Shown here piece by piece: positions 12,036 to 24,945 of a stretch of 64,000 bases of DNA (the stretch's first letter is position 1; each line of letters starts with the position of its first letter). The stretch comes from Hyposmocoma kahamanoa (Eukaryota; Arthropoda; Insecta; Lepidoptera; Cosmopterigidae). The notes beneath the pieces were generated by a model. That model searched no databases and had not been told where the DNA came from. It saw only the letters and a program-made list of their open reading frames with translations. The stretch spans positions 16,876,951 through 16,940,950 of the forward strand of contig NW_020654422.1 in the NCBI RefSeq assembly GCF_003589595.1. The letters are read 5' to 3'. Made by a program: the position numbers and the translations under genes.

Positions 12036-12571
12036 AATGGTAGTTTTCCACCGGCGAGGCGTGAAGAGACGAGGAAAGACGAGAATTGAAATATCGCCGG
12101 CCCATTTCCACCAAAAATTGCCATTAATAGCTCGCGCGAGCCATCGCGATCTTGCGCTGTGAATGTAAATCTAGCGATAAATTCGCGGCTGAAGAAACAT
12201 GTCTGTAAATTATTATTACATAATGTTAACAGAAGAAGAATTGGATGAAACCATCGTTTTTTAAAACTCAAATACGTACTACACACCCCACAATCTCGCG
12301 ATTGATATTAATAGCCATCACGAGACCGCGCGGGCACTCGCGAGATCGCGCGAGAAATCGTATTTCCTTTAAACAGTATAATACCCCATGCGGGCAGCAA
12401 TACGGTTCAATATTACATCAACAAACATTTAAGTTCTAGGCTCACCCATCCTCGTCAATCCAGATCTTTTCCACCAAAGATGCGCGAGGAGAGAATTGAA
12501 ATTTTGCCTTACAGATTTCTATTCTCGTTTCGCCTCGTCGCTCCTAGCCTCGCCGGTGGAAAACCACCTTA
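12036..12571. mobile_element. Element F: terminal-inverted-repeat element with CG-rich core
   Basis: The left end has TTTTCCACCGGCGAGGC at 12044-12060. The right end has the inverse GCCTCGCCGGTGGAAAA at 12547-12563. Matching continues more loosely both inward (GACGAG / CTCGTC, GAATTGAAAT blocks) and outward. The core is rich in CGCGAGATCGCGCGAG-type sequence, unlike its AT-rich surroundings. No credible transposase is seen, so I call it a non-autonomous DNA element of unknown superfamily. Confidence 0.65.
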
Positions 12572-13871
12572 AAACCGCCTTTGGTGTGATTTTTTAAAGT
12601 CAAAAGCAAAAAGAAAGCAATTTACTTTAAATGTTAATCATTAATAGATTTATTAGAATGCACATTGTTTATTACTTTATACAATAATAGAAAAAATATA
12701 GCACTTTGTTAATTCCTTTGCTTTTCATTATTCACTATTTCGATTAGCTACACTAATAATAATATTGTTTCAATACAAATTTAATTTTACACGTGCATAA
12801 CTTACAAATTCGTAATGAATGCAACGCAACTAATGTCTGGCGCGTGTTTATACTTTTAGATTAAGTTATATTTATAATTGAAATAAATTTAATAATAACT
12901 TGAACAGTATTTAATGCTTCATAACGCCTATCTGTCGAGGAGTAGGCACTCCCTTAACGTCCTACATTCATGTGTGTGTGAGCTGAGGAACCACATGATT
13001 TTTGCCAGTTGTAATAACGTAATAAAGTTGTAAAGCATTTTGTAAAACGCATCCTGGAATTTGCAAAGAATATATTAAAAAATCTTTCAATTCTCACACC
13101 AAAGTTTTCACTTCAGGGCAAGTACTTATTTAGTTTGCATATTTTGCCCAGAAGTTGAAGCTTTGGTGTGAGAATTGAGAGACCACTGTCAGCTCGTTCC
13201 ATTAAGTGCATCATAATTTACGAATCACACGGCAATCTGATGAATTTAATTTTGGCGATTATCCAGCATAAACTTTAGTAATACTAGATATTTATTCGCT
13301 GAAAAATGTAGTTAACAATGCAGGTCTTATAATATATTATATTAGATCGTACATTTCACCAAAACTTACCATGCGAATATTTTACACAATGCTTATTTCA
13401 CTTTAGAAATATCATGAATTAAAGTTAAATTAAAGCAGCAGCACAAACAAACTACAACAATTGGAATTTAACCAGAAAATAAGAAGTCGAATAAATATAA
13501 TATATAATTTTAAATTGTCTGCAATTTATTTCTTTCACACTATACGTCAATTTATTAAATAATTTGGGTGCTAATACGAACATCGCCCTACTGTAAAATT
13601 CCAAATTAAAGATCCATGATTTAATCAATCAACGGGCTGAATTTTGAAAGATGTATGCCGTATTTAGTCAGGGCTCTTTCCAACACAGACTTTGTTGACT
13701 CCTTGCATTTGCAAAAGTCCTTGACCTCGTAGTCACTTTCACAAAATGAACGTTGTTTTGCTAAAGCCTCGCGGAGGGTATAGAACATGAGATAGTATTG
13801 TTTGCTTATAATACTTCCTTATTATTTAAAGTTAAAAGGCAGCAATGTTCCTATGAATAGTCATAGCCAAT
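12572..13871. other. AT-rich sequence, one foldback, no gene
   Basis: Apart from the inverted repeat at 13088-13177, I see nothing here that is coding or belongs to a known repeat family. The motif CTTTGGTGTGA of that foldback also appears once at about 12579. Confidence 0.4.
13088..13177. repeat. Inverted repeat, 17-bp perfect arms
   Basis: CAATTCTCACACCAAAG at 13088-13104 is the exact inverse of CTTTGGTGTGAGAATTG at 13161-13177. The 56-bp spacer is AT-rich. It could be a very short MITE remnant. Confidence 0.75.
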
Positions 13872-13909
13872 AATTTACTACTTTGGATATAGATCCAAAG
13901 TAGTAAATT
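13872..13909. repeat. Perfect hairpin, 17-bp arms with 4-base loop
   Basis: AATTTACTACTTTGGAT (13872-13888) is followed by ATAG and then its exact inverse (13893-13909). It lies 22 bp upstream of a second palindrome. Confidence 0.85.
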
Positions 13910-13931
13910 GGCTTGCAGTTAATAAATAATA

Positions 13932-13977
13932 TTCTCATTTATTCATATATATATATATATATATGAATAAATGAGAA
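13932..13977. repeat. Perfect palindrome with (AT)n centre
   Basis: TTCTCATTTATTCATAT leads into an alternating AT core, then the exact inverse ending GAATAAATGAGAA. The whole 46 bp reads the same on both strands. Such sequences extrude easily and are often misassembled or unstable. Confidence 0.85.
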
Positions 13978-15044
13978 AAAAAACAAAATAGGTCAAATTT
14001 ACATGACCCAACGTTAGACAGACGGACACAAACATTATAGTTAGAACTTTCAGATGTCGAAACAATTAGATTGGTTTACTTCAGCTTCTTTCAATGACAT
14101 ATGGCATTTTGCTTTGGGGTGATGACGTTGATATTAATAGAATCTTTGTCCTGCAGAAACCTACGGTTAGGGCAATTTACAATCTGGGCTCTACTGTCTT
14201 TGAGAGATAAGTTTAAAGAGATTAACATTCTTACACTAACGTCACAATACAAATTCATTTAAGGAGCAATCTATACGCTTCTGTAATAAGATTCCAATTG
14301 ATATTCAAAATTTGCCATTTACATTTAAACTATAGTGCAACAAAAACTTTATATTAAAGGTTATTACGTTTATTGTTTATACAGCTTCTGCGTACTTGGA
14401 TGACAAAAACCCGTGGTAGTGACCCGTTTAGCTCTAGCAGGTAGTCTCGATTATATGATATCGATGTTTAATAAATAATGTTATGATAAATGTATGTTTA
14501 CAAAGAGCAACTCAGGGTAATCTGCCTTACGAACAAGCAGTAGTGTTTATTCAGTATGAAGATTTCAAGTGTTATTTGCTTACCTATGAAATAAAGATTA
14601 TTTGGCTTCGACTTTGAGAAATGGAGTCGTGCGATATTGAATTTCTTCAGCGCATTTCGTATATAAAAACGGTTATAAGGATAATTTCTTAATTTATAAA
14701 ACAAATTTCTGTTCATTATAGGTAAGTGACAAATGGGAAGTACACCCCGGTGATCGGTTACGGTCATGATGCATCCAGCTGGTTACTACGCTAATCTTGG
14801 TAAGGCAAAGTTTGACATTATCACAGCCATTTTAAACACTTTACTTATCTTATTTATATAACGTGTCGTCGTCGTGTCACATTACCTATATAGCACTTGA
14901 CAGTATACTTGCGAATATTTGAAAAATATTAATGAAAAGCATAATAAGTAAACAAAATGACTAATGTTGAACGCCTAAACAACATTCCAACGGAAAATGT
15001 TATAATTACTCGTTAAAAATAAATTTTCAAAATTCTAACAACCA
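13978..15044. other. AT-rich sequence, nothing recognised
   Basis: An 89-codon minus-strand frame (14498-14767) is open but shows no known motif and has an AT-driven composition. No repeat family member is identified. Confidence 0.4.
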
Positions 15045-15260
15045 TCTTCCACAGCCCGATCTTACCCACTACTGGGTGCGGACGGGAGGGATCCCGTAAT
15101 TTGTGCTATCCACCACGATCCTGTGTTAGTCTCACCCATCTACGGCCTGTACCTTTGACGATGTCGTCCGCCTATTTCGCTACAGGACGTCATACGCTTC
15201 TATAACCATTTCTTGGCCACCATTCGGTTATCGCTTTACTCCGTCTGTCTTCACTACACC
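15045..15260 (-). mobile_element. RTE-clade LINE, C-terminal remnant (copy 1)
   Basis: Read on the minus strand, the translation gives a degraded version of the conserved tail of RTE reverse transcriptases. It contains SEDRRSKAITEWWPRNGYRS, then RPVAK, ADDIVK, GRRWVRLTQDRGG and HKLRDPSRP. Three in-frame stops interrupt it, so it is dead. The same tail is found at 40540 and 49923. Only the extreme 3' end is present, as is usual for 5'-truncated insertions. The catalytic domain is absent. Confidence 0.8.
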
Positions 15261-18200
15261 CACAGTATGTGAAATGAAAATTAAACAATCACGACATTAA
15301 AATTTATACAAAAAAATATAAAGAGATAGACAAGCTTCCATTAGGAACAAAAATTGTCCTATTTCACACTTATCAATGTTATCAAAACGTGTTTCCGAGA
15401 AATCACCTGATATCTGATAAATGTTTGCTATTCGCATTCACGTCATTTCAAATCTTCTAGATCTTATCTTTTGCCGTTTTTCGGGGTTTTGCTTGTAAAA
15501 ATGAACTTATTTGCGTGATTAATATAAAAAATGCAAAACAAATATCAAGTTCAAAGGAGGTTAACGAGTGTTATTAGGAAGTGGAAATTTTGTTTCATTT
15601 TTATACGTTTCTTTAAACATTCATTATTTTCTTCAATGAAGTATAGGGTTACCTGCGCCATAAAATAGAGTTATATGAAAATACAATTTACTTTTTCCGC
15701 ATAAATGAATACTTTTTATATAGACTTTTATCTGTATTTTTGATACCAATTAAATTAATGTCACAACAATAGTAAACGATACTTTTAAATATTCTCTAAA
15801 AGCACTTACTAAAATGCAAATACAGTACTTTACTTGCATTGTTAATTGTTCATTTTGCTACACGTGTACGCCGCGTATCTAAGTTGATAATTTATGGCCC
15901 ATTAACTTTACCAACTCTACTTTGATTGTTCTTAGATTCCGCCAAGTTCCCCCCGTGGGCGAACAAATCATCGGCAATACACTACATTTGCCTCGACTTA
16001 ATTGTCCTACTTAGCCAACCCTGCCCAATTGATTGGCCAATTATGCCCCACTAATGTCTTCCCGATTCCCGTTTGTTTGCGGAACTCCATTTGTCTTTAC
16101 TTTACGGCTACCTGTTTTGTACAGTGTTTTATTACTGTTAAGTTTACTAGGTATTCTAATTACTTTGTGCAACTTGCTGGGTTACCTGAAAGTTGTTTGT
16201 TTGTGTGTCTCTGTTATCGCCACAATATAACTATTAAATTTTTACATTATGTTTGTTTAAGCTGTCTGCTCTAACATTGCATGCAGCTGGATTCATGTAT
16301 ACTTCATTGTTTAAGTTATATTGCTCCTAGGGGCATGGCGAAATGCAAACCTCCATACATGAATACCGGTTGCCTTTAGGCGCACACGCGTTCGCGCCAA
16401 CGTTAGAAACGTCGACTTTATCGCCCAGAATAACCATAAAAGTATGATTTATAAACGTCCCCACACCACTGCCTCATGCAATATTATCGACAGCTTCGGC
16501 CATATGCAGCCAAATCGCACCATTTCTTTCCTATGACATTTGTTTCCGCCTAGTTTATTTTCGCATCATTGAAATTCAATCGAAGTAGTAAAATTTTCAA
16601 ATTGTTTCATTAAACGGTTCTACAGTGACCGCAAGGGGTCACAACTACACAAATTCTACGTAAACGTTCGATCACCTATCGATCAAGGTGAGGAATTATA
16701 GAAAGTGTTATAAGTAAGTCAAAGGCTACCGGTCACGGGACTGCCCTGACGAATTTTGATAATGAAGTTCGGGTGTCTGTAAGTTGGATTGAAGTGGAGT
16801 AGAACGGAGAGCGGATGCAGCGAATGCAGCTTAGCGAACATAACCGCAGCGGGAGCGAGCCGCGTTCACCGCCGCCGTGACATAACACCGGTTGCTCCGC
16901 CCACACACGCACCGTCTCGCTCGTGCACCCGCCGCAAGAAAGAGACACCACTCTTCCATCGAAGCCTCCGCTGGAGTTTCTTAGAAAAGCCAACTGTTAT
17001 TATCCGACACGGATTGTTCTCGACCTCTCGCCGCTTTATTTCTGCTCTCATGAATGAATGAACCACGGCCCGCAGGTGTACACCCTCGAGCGGCAAATTC
17101 GACAGCAATTACCCACTTCTAAATTCGCGTAGCACGCCAATTTTCAGCACGCCACACGATAATTTCCAGTGGCCGATGCGCTACGCTTTTGGATAATCGC
17201 TGGTTCGCAGGAAGTTGCTATTTGGAACCACTTTCGCCTTTCTTTTGTTTCGGCGCACTGCATAGATTTGGCTCGACACGATCCTGTCAATCCACCCACA
17301 CCGTTTCTCGTTTTGATAAATTCACAATAGGTGAGCCATCAATCAGTCTTGTATTGGCACCATTGCATGTGATAATTTAGGCATGTGCGATTCGATCAGC
17401 TCTTGCCAAAGATTGGATAATCGTTTGGTCGGTAAGTTATCGAGGTGCAAATAATACTATTAATGCGACGGCGCATCAATCAATCCGCGAATGACGGTTA
17501 TTTTATTAAAGTTGTTGCTCTCCACGGTGCTCATAATATTTAATAACATGTGCACTTGGCCATAATCAGAGGCACTGTAAACACTTCTATTTGAAATCAT
17601 TAGTCAGAATGCAAAGTGAGGAAAGACCTTTTAAAAATGTCTAATTTTACATTTCAGAAACTAGATGCACTCGATCTTAGACTTTGTGAAAAATAAACAA
17701 CAAAAGATCTATTGGACGAGACTCAGTGAACTATAAAATTATAAAAAAGAGACACTCAGTTTTTGGAAGCGTGACAAATTCATAGGGCGGGTGCGGAGCA
17801 GTGTAAGGATGCTAAAGTCTCTTGGCACCGGCGTAGCTAATAAACTCAAATTGATTTATATTGAAGTGCACGCACTTAGCAAATAGCGCTTCCTGTCTCT
17901 CCTCATAACATGCCAAATAAATTATACAACGCGTTTTAAATTTACGTATTTTCCCGCCACTTTGCTGTTTTCTATAATTTATTATCTTCCTACTCAAAGC
18001 TAAGGTGAGCTTTCTCTATTATTCGTATAAAAAACATATTCTAAATTCTTCAAAGCCGTGTTTCGACGTTCTAAATGCCTTATACATTTTAATGAGTCAT
18101 AATCCTAACGTATTTGTAACATTTATCCGCGTATTTTATTTGTAAAATCTTCTATTTTGATGTGGAAACAAAATAGTGATATAATCGCAGCCTATGGTGG

Positions 18201-19882
18201 TAAAATTGACATCCGTTTAGACTTCGGTCTTAGTTGGCCATTGTAATTTTCCTATCTCTTAATCATGTTATCGTGTTAGTCACCGAGCTCGAAAGTGCTA
18301 ACCGCTTACAGTCCGTTATCGTCTGATATACATTAATTACAATTTATGGACGGATATGAGAAAGAAGCAATAAGATGCATCAAAGAATCTATTCTCCTAT
18401 TAAAGTGGGAGCTCTGACATTTCACCTTTTACGCGAGTTTTCTTATCAGTCCATTGTCCCGATATGCAAAATTAACACGTCACCGGTTAGTATAGAAGTG
18501 TTACAGGATATCATACTACGAGATATCGATGGTTTTTTTCTGGTTTGCTTGTGGCATCATGAGCGGCTGGTGTTAAGACTGTGATTGGCGTTATCTTTGG
18601 ACGCTTGAAACCGGTTCGCGGTCGCAACAGTAGCCCTACGATTGTTGCCCGATAAAATTATGCCTCAGTATTGCCTTGTTCCCCTTTATAGTGCGCTCGC
18701 GGCTAGTTGTTCTCCGCCTTTTATCGGCTATCCACAACTAGTTTAAACGCTGATTGAGCGGCCATAGTGCCTTTATCCGCTCCGGACAACTTTGATCACG
18801 ACTTGATTGAATCTCATTTCAGTTTAGACATGGTAATCGGGGTTAGACCTTTTATGGTATAAATACATTAATTTCAAAGGACAGCTGTTTTGTAATTTAT
18901 GGCATTCAGTTCAATTATATCCAACTTTGCTTTTGCATTTCACTACACGTTCACATAAGTCTATAATAATCATACGTCGAACAAACCTTTCGAAAGGATA
19001 CACGAATATATATTTATATAATAAAAATGGAAATCAATTATTTAATCATTTTCTTAGTTGAGTTATCGACCCACCCTACGCCTGTTTCACCTCTCTACGA
19101 GAATACAATTTTTAATGTAAATTATTGTAATCTAAACTTTTATATTGCTTTTAACATGTTTAATAATTATTATTGTAAAAATTGAGGACATTGCATATGT
19201 ACAAAATTAATAATTGATTAAATAAAGTAATTGGATTGCCTTACAGGGTTTGTGTGCTGGAATATTTTTATGTAACAAATTTTGTTAATCAACATTCAAC
19301 AATTAATAAATTAATTATGAATCACTCAGGAATAGTTGATTGTTCGATGCTCAAAGAACTGAATTAAACAATATTCAACACAAGCGCAGCTATTTTGCAC
19401 GACTTAACCTTCACATAGAAGCAAAGTAATTTTGTAAACTTAGATTTCCGGTAAGGCCTGAATCTATTTAGTTATATTTACCCAAATCAAAAACACTAGA
19501 TCAGTTACATTAAAGAACATATGTAATTTTAAGGACCAAGTGCTTCTCTCAGTTGACTAGCCTGTCCCTAATTCACATATCAATGAATAATACCAATAAT
19601 AACGTCATATAGAGTCAATTATTGAATAGTTTATATTATCAATAGAGCGAGCGAGCGGACGTGATGTAAATAAATATGGAAAGACGCCGTCAGCGGCCAC
19701 GCGTGGCGAATATGCTATCACCGAGCCAATATTCACGTTAACATGGTTTCCCAGTACTAGCTAATAGCCACTCTGTAACCGAACAAATTGCCTATAGGTA
19801 CTTGCCCATTAACAATTACATTGACTAATAGTATACCTGCACAATTTTATAACTCCGCGGAATTACTGAATAGATTTATAAC
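15261..19882. other. Repeat-poor tract with GC-richer patches
   Basis: About 4.6 kb without any repeat family I can identify, in a window where such repeats otherwise occur every 1-2 kb. GC/CpG-richer patches lie at about 15950-16060, 16370-16510, 16730-17300, 18590-18800 and 19640-19740. Overlapping open frames occur in several frames at 16.7-17.1 kb, which is expected of GC-rich DNA and is not evidence for coding. Low repeat load suggests constraint, for example enhancers or a promoter region. Confidence 0.4.
16730..17120. promoter_or_regulatory. Possible CpG-rich regulatory or transcription-start region
   Basis: This is the most GC- and CpG-rich non-repetitive patch in the window, with blocks such as CACCGCCGCCGTGACATAAC and GCACCCGCCGCAAGAAAG. 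Frames of 80-90 codons are open on both strands, with arginine/serine-rich translations and no domain. It could be a promoter with a 5' untranslated exon, or a conserved enhancer. There is no direct evidence for either. Confidence 0.2.
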
Positions 19883-20154
19883 TTTTTTTTTAAGAGACCA
19901 AGTCGGGACGGGACGAACATGGCGCCCACTTGGTGGTAAGTGAAACGCCGGTCCATAAAAGTTGCAGTACCACTCAGTGCTTAAAATCACAAAGATCTTA
20001 GGCGCCAAGTCCCATGTGCCTGTAATTTCACCAGAACCCTTACACCTCCAAACCGGAAAGCAGTAATGCTCACATTACTGCTTGGCGGCAGAAATAGGTC
20101 AGGTGGCAGTACTTCCTTGGACGAACTCTTTCACAAGGAGGTCTACTGCTACTA
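19883..20154 (-). mobile_element. Element A copy 4
   Basis: On the minus strand all main blocks are present except a small deletion around the GTCTCAGGGTGACGG region. The A-rich tail appears as a T-run at about 19880-19891, and the head ends at 20154 with CTACTGCTACTA. Confidence 0.85.
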
Positions 20155-23100
20155 AAAACTGGGAAAGAAGAATGTTTATGTTTTTAAAATCCTCTAAGTT
20201 CTTAGTGTAAGCATTACGACGAATGATGATGTGCGTACGTCGATACGATACGTCATTTCATGTTTCTTTCCAAAATATATCTCTTTAATAAGCAAAGTTT
20301 TTGCAATAAATCACAAGTGCAAATGCGTTAAAAATTGCACTTTGTTTCTGTGTGATGTTTTATTATCACCACATTCGCGCGCACGTTTTCTCCGGGCGGT
20401 GAGTGTGGCAAAAACACGTAATGATTCACTGAGACGCGATCATTTCCACCGGCTCGGAAAATTCCTGTAATCTTGCGCAGACGCCGACTTTCTTCAGCGA
20501 TCGCTACGCTCTGGTCACCGATCTCGATCGCTGCACGCAAGCCACGTGGCTCACTATTGATATTTACGTTTCGTCTGAGTCAATATTTGTCGCTTATCGG
20601 CAAATAATACTTCAAAAATATAAAATGTTTACACACACCGACCTATTGTATACAATTGGACTATTTACTATCATGTTTGTTTTGAATCTTTCGAACATCG
20701 GCCTCGTATCCATCAGAACGTTTTCAATTCTTGTTGACATCTTAATAAATCAAGGTTGGATTTCATAGATCACATCAATCAGTTCAATTTGAAACACGTA
20801 TATGTATCAGCTCTTATATATCTTAATGTTCAATGACTGGGTTTACTTGCAGACAAATAAGTAGCGTTGTAAGATAATCCTCTCATAGAATTAAAGTTAC
20901 TGCAAAACATTCCTGGCTAAGTTGTATTTTATCAACGTCAAGATAACAGCACCAAAGCAGTGATGACATCATAGCGACACAGACCATGCTCGATAAAGAA
21001 AGTGTTCAGTAGGTAACCTGCACCTGATAAGATAATTTTGCTCAAATACGTAATAATTTCCAACCGAGTGAACTAATGAGACAGGTTTATGTCATGACTA
21101 ATCACGTAAACCATTATAAACATGAGCAAGTAAATGCTAAACGATTACGCGAAATAGAACTTAACAGACTGACTGCCTAAAAATAAATAATTAGGCGGCA
21201 GCTTACGAAATAAAAAATAATGATCTACAACTTCCCGAGCATAGAGCTGTGCTCTACTCAAGCGAGTCTTGCTTAGCACAGACAGGAGCATATCGGATCG
21301 AAACTCGAAATCTCAGAACCGGTTTTCTGTGGTTTAGTGTCCCTTTCTAGCACGTGGCTGTGTGTATGCTCGATCTCTGTTCCGTGAGTCACCGTTTCTA
21401 CGTATCGCGCCGGCCGCTCTACGCACTTCATGGTCACTCGTTCAACTTCGTCACGCTTTGACTGCAATGACTGGACGTAATGCGACAATATATTAATGTC
21501 CAAAGTAATAAGTAAATAGATTTTTTAAATAAGCCATTGCTTTCGACTTACGTTGCGAAATACGTGAAGGTTTCCGTTGACCATATCAATTTCAAATTAG
21601 TCTGCGTGAAAGGACAATTTACGCTTAACACGAAAAGTATTACAGTTAATTGCTGTCACAAAACGTATCACTTATGTACATTTTTTTTTCATTGTATTTA
21701 ATGTAATTATCTTAATTTACTTTTTCGTCATTATTTTAATCGAACACGATTTGACGTAGATACGAATCTATTAGGGCACAAACAGTGTTTGCTGCCATTG
21801 ACTCACTTATGTATAAAGCACCACTCTCAGACAAAAGCATATTTTTTGTCACCAGGAGTAAGAGAAATATTTACAGCACTTTAAAAGTTTAAAAGCGCCA
21901 TTTGGCATGTTCCCGTATAAACATTCTACGTTCGCTGGTATGGTATGTTATTTTAAAACTTTCCAGTATAAACTCTCCGCATAATTTTCCCACTTTTATT
22001 TGTGTGAAATTCTGAATGTACATTTTGTTTGTTGTTTTTTAAAATTGTTAATCATTGCTGAATAGCCGGATTTATAGGGTATTATTACGTTTATGCAGAA
22101 TAGTGACGCCGAATCGCTGCACCGTCGCGAGGTGTAGAAAGAGAAAGGGAACTCAAAAGTAGGTAATGTTTTTGCTGTTCTCGTTGTGTTTTGCTGAGGC
22201 AACGCAGAGCGTGATTCATCGGTGCGGGCGCGTGGGCCGAGCTTATTGTGTTCTCTATCCTCTCCGCACTACACATTAACTCTTTCTTTTATTGAAACAA
22301 AAACTATTATCACTTATTCACCTGTACGCCATCTGTGTATAAATTTGTTTTGTATGTTCACTGCAATAATTTCATTTTCGTTGAATTCAAACCGAATAAG
22401 GCTACCAATTATGCTCGCTACAAGTTGCATTCAACGCAGGAGCCCAAGCAAATAGACTTGTCTCAAAATAAATGTAATTGCGCCAAAGTCGACTTTGTGT
22501 AGCGGCTGGAACAGTCGTTCATTAAGACTGCATTGTTAGTAGTATAAATTGTTATTTACCTTTGGCGGCTCGTCGAATGGTCGACTGCCTGAATCGCTGT
22601 GGGGCCTGTATTAAGCAGATCTTTCTGTTTTATCTCTGTTGTTTACAAAGGTGTGTCTGTCTACACAATATTCGAATAGTGGCCCTACTTTGCGTTTTGT
22701 TATATTGTAACCATAGTTTTACTTACTAAAGGAAAACATCCATCAAGTTCTACAGTTTCACTTAAAAGCAACTAACTACAGATTTGTTAGGGCCTATCAG
22801 TTTTTTTTATAAGCGCCTTGATTACTATAATTTTAATATTTACTTTCATTTATGCAAACAACTTCTGAGCTTGATCTTTTACGATTGTAATCTTTCATTG
22901 GTATTTTGAAATCTTTAATTGGTAATATATCAATTTTACAGTTTATGAACAGCGAATAGCAAACTAGTTCTCTCCAAGTTCATTGGCAAGCTCTCATCTA
23001 ATAGTCCCACTAACCTTCAGATAAATGTTCACGAGAAATGCCTATGAAATTGAAATCTCAAATGCGACATGAATAATTTAAAAAGACTCCGCTGACTGGA

Positions 23101-23357
23101 TACGGAGAACAGCTAGAGGAAAAGGCTAATTTGTCATTGCATTAAAGGAGAACGTAGCATGTTTTAAATAACGACTTTCTTTCGAGATTTTGCACATCAA
23201 TTGACCTTGATAGCTTGAGCAGCTATATTGAGAAATAAATATGAAAAACACAAGGCAATAATTGTGTTAAAACAGAAACATTTTAAGCCACAAACTTTCG
23301 TGGACATTATTGCTTTTAGCAAAAGTACTACGAGTGAGTCACAAGATGAAGTTTCCA
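20155..23357. other. Unique-looking sequence, repeat-poor
   Basis: No repeat copies or coding motifs are recognised. GC-richer spots lie at about 20380-20550, 21330-21440 and 22100-22260. Short frames there (70-79 codons) have no recognisable content. Confidence 0.4.
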
Positions 23358-23627
23358 TTTTTAACGGACTTCAAAAAACCGAGGAGGTTCTCAACTCGAC
23401 GGTATTTTTTTTTTATGTATGTTACGCGATAACTCCTAAATATGTGAACCCATTTAGATGATTCTGGAAAGACGATACCTCAATATTAGCCCCATTTAAA
23501 TTTCAAGATCTGCCACCTCTTAGGGTGGCAAATTTCAACAAAACTTGCAAATAGATTCAAATAAATAGAAATAGATGTCACGAACTTTGGAGGTCGGTTT
23601 TTTGAGTACTCCGTACTGATTTATTAT
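23358..23627 (+). mobile_element. Element C copy 1, lepidopteran MITE-like repeat
   Basis: This is the reference description for element C. It starts TTTTAACGGACTTCAAAAAA, then GAGGAGGTTCTCAACTCGAC, a T-run, TATGTATGTTACGCGATAAC, TGTGAACC, GATGATTCTGGAAAG, CCCATTTAAATTT and a GCCACC...GGTGGCAAA block. It ends with GGAGGTCGGTTTTTTGAGTA and CTCCGTACTGA. The start (ACCGACTTC) and the inverse of the end (ACCGACCTC) form short imperfect terminal inverted repeats. I know this as a very common, non-coding lepidopteran repeat; its transposon class is not certain. Eight copies lie in this window. Confidence 0.8.
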
Positions 23628-24540
23628 ATAAAATCATCACTGAATGAACCGGGACTCATCGCGACAATGTTGCATGCATAGATTACGCAACATATATTAT
23701 CTTTGTACACGTGTATAGTGCAACAAATGATAAGGTTTTAATTTAGCTTATATCTACTATGTACCTCTGTTTATTAACTCTTTCATGGACAGTAACAACG
23801 TTTACCGTAATATTATAGTCTGCCTTTTTTGAAGACAGAGTAGGGTTGCCAGATTTCATACAATTTTAAATAGTTCTGTAGTTACTGTCGATAGACTTAT
23901 CGACACATTGTGAAAGAGGATAAAATTTTGCAAAAAATGACTGAATTATGAAAGTTATGACGTTGTAATGATTACTGCATTGCAATGCATTATTGCCTTC
24001 TTTATTCTTATTTCGACAGTTGACCTACTAGTATCGAGATCAATTTTTATTTATATACATTTTAACAAGAATAGCCGTATTTGACTACCTATACTGAATT
24101 AAAATGAAAAACTGTAAAATGTCTCCTCTTTGTATTTTTCATAAACATAGTTCTAAACACAGGGATGTACCTGTGCATGAACTTACAAAACTTGACAATT
24201 TAAATGAACTTGTGCTCAGTAATTGGATGAATAATGGATCTAAATGGGTAAAATAATTATTCCGTAAACGTGACGAATATTCAGTCGATAGACGGTATAA
24301 TATTTTATCGACTGCAATCACTAGCTGCTCGCAAGCCGGCGACACTTTTGCGTTATGAACTGTCATTTTACTCCGTCTTCAAAAAAGACAACTACTCGTA
24401 TAGAATAATGTGATAGTACAGGGTACTCCGTTTCGCTATATGGATCTCAAAAAACCAACTACGAGATTTACAGTGCGGTTTCCAAGTGCTTTCTGTGTAG
24501 TTGCCGCCTACTGCTTTTCTATAGACAATAGAGGTGGACG
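23628..24540. other. AT-rich sequence, possible decayed element C piece
   Basis: No coding signal is seen. At about 24415-24465, GTACAGGGTACTCCG followed by CTCAAAAAACCAACTAC looks like the inverse of an element C terminus, too diverged to be sure. Confidence 0.35.
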
Positions 24541-24945
24541 TTAAAACGAAAAGCACTTAAAAAGTTTGCTTTTTAATATACAAGTACGCTTATAATTTTA
24601 AGTTGTAAGCGTTGCTCAGTTCAATACTCAAAAATTTAATTTTTTACAACGTGCCTAATTGTCAAGTCCCATCGTATATGTTTCTTAAACAAATTAATTT
24701 GTCAGTGTGTATAGTAATGTCATAAATAAAAGTAAACTTGTATGTTTTATAAAAATATATTTACTTATCCTAAAAATCTACTTCCGCTTTTCTCTGTCAA
24801 TACAGTGTTACAAGCTTTTTTTTAAATATAAACAATGGTCTTGAATATTTTTCTAAACGATTTCATAGTAAACTTTTTACAGCAAAAAGCGTTTTAGTGA
24901 AAAGTCCTTTTATAAGCACGCTTATTTTAAAAGTAGAACATTTTT
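24541..24945 (+). repeat. Element K copy 1, dispersed repeat
   Basis: It matches 39157-39735 along its length, in the same orientation. Shared blocks in order are AAACGAAAAGCACT, GTTTGCTTTT, GCTCAGTTCA, ATCAAGTCCC/GTCAAGTCCC, GTTTCTTAAACAAATTAATT, TTACTTATC, CAATACAGTGTT and CTTTTATAAGCACGCTTATT. Its ends are not sharply defined. No tRNA head or ORF is visible and the class is unknown. Confidence 0.7.

Noticed and set aside
16733..17108. A coding exon in the GC-rich patch
   Set aside because: Frames are open on both strands at once, the translations are low-complexity Arg/Ser-rich, and no splice-linked partner exon was seen.
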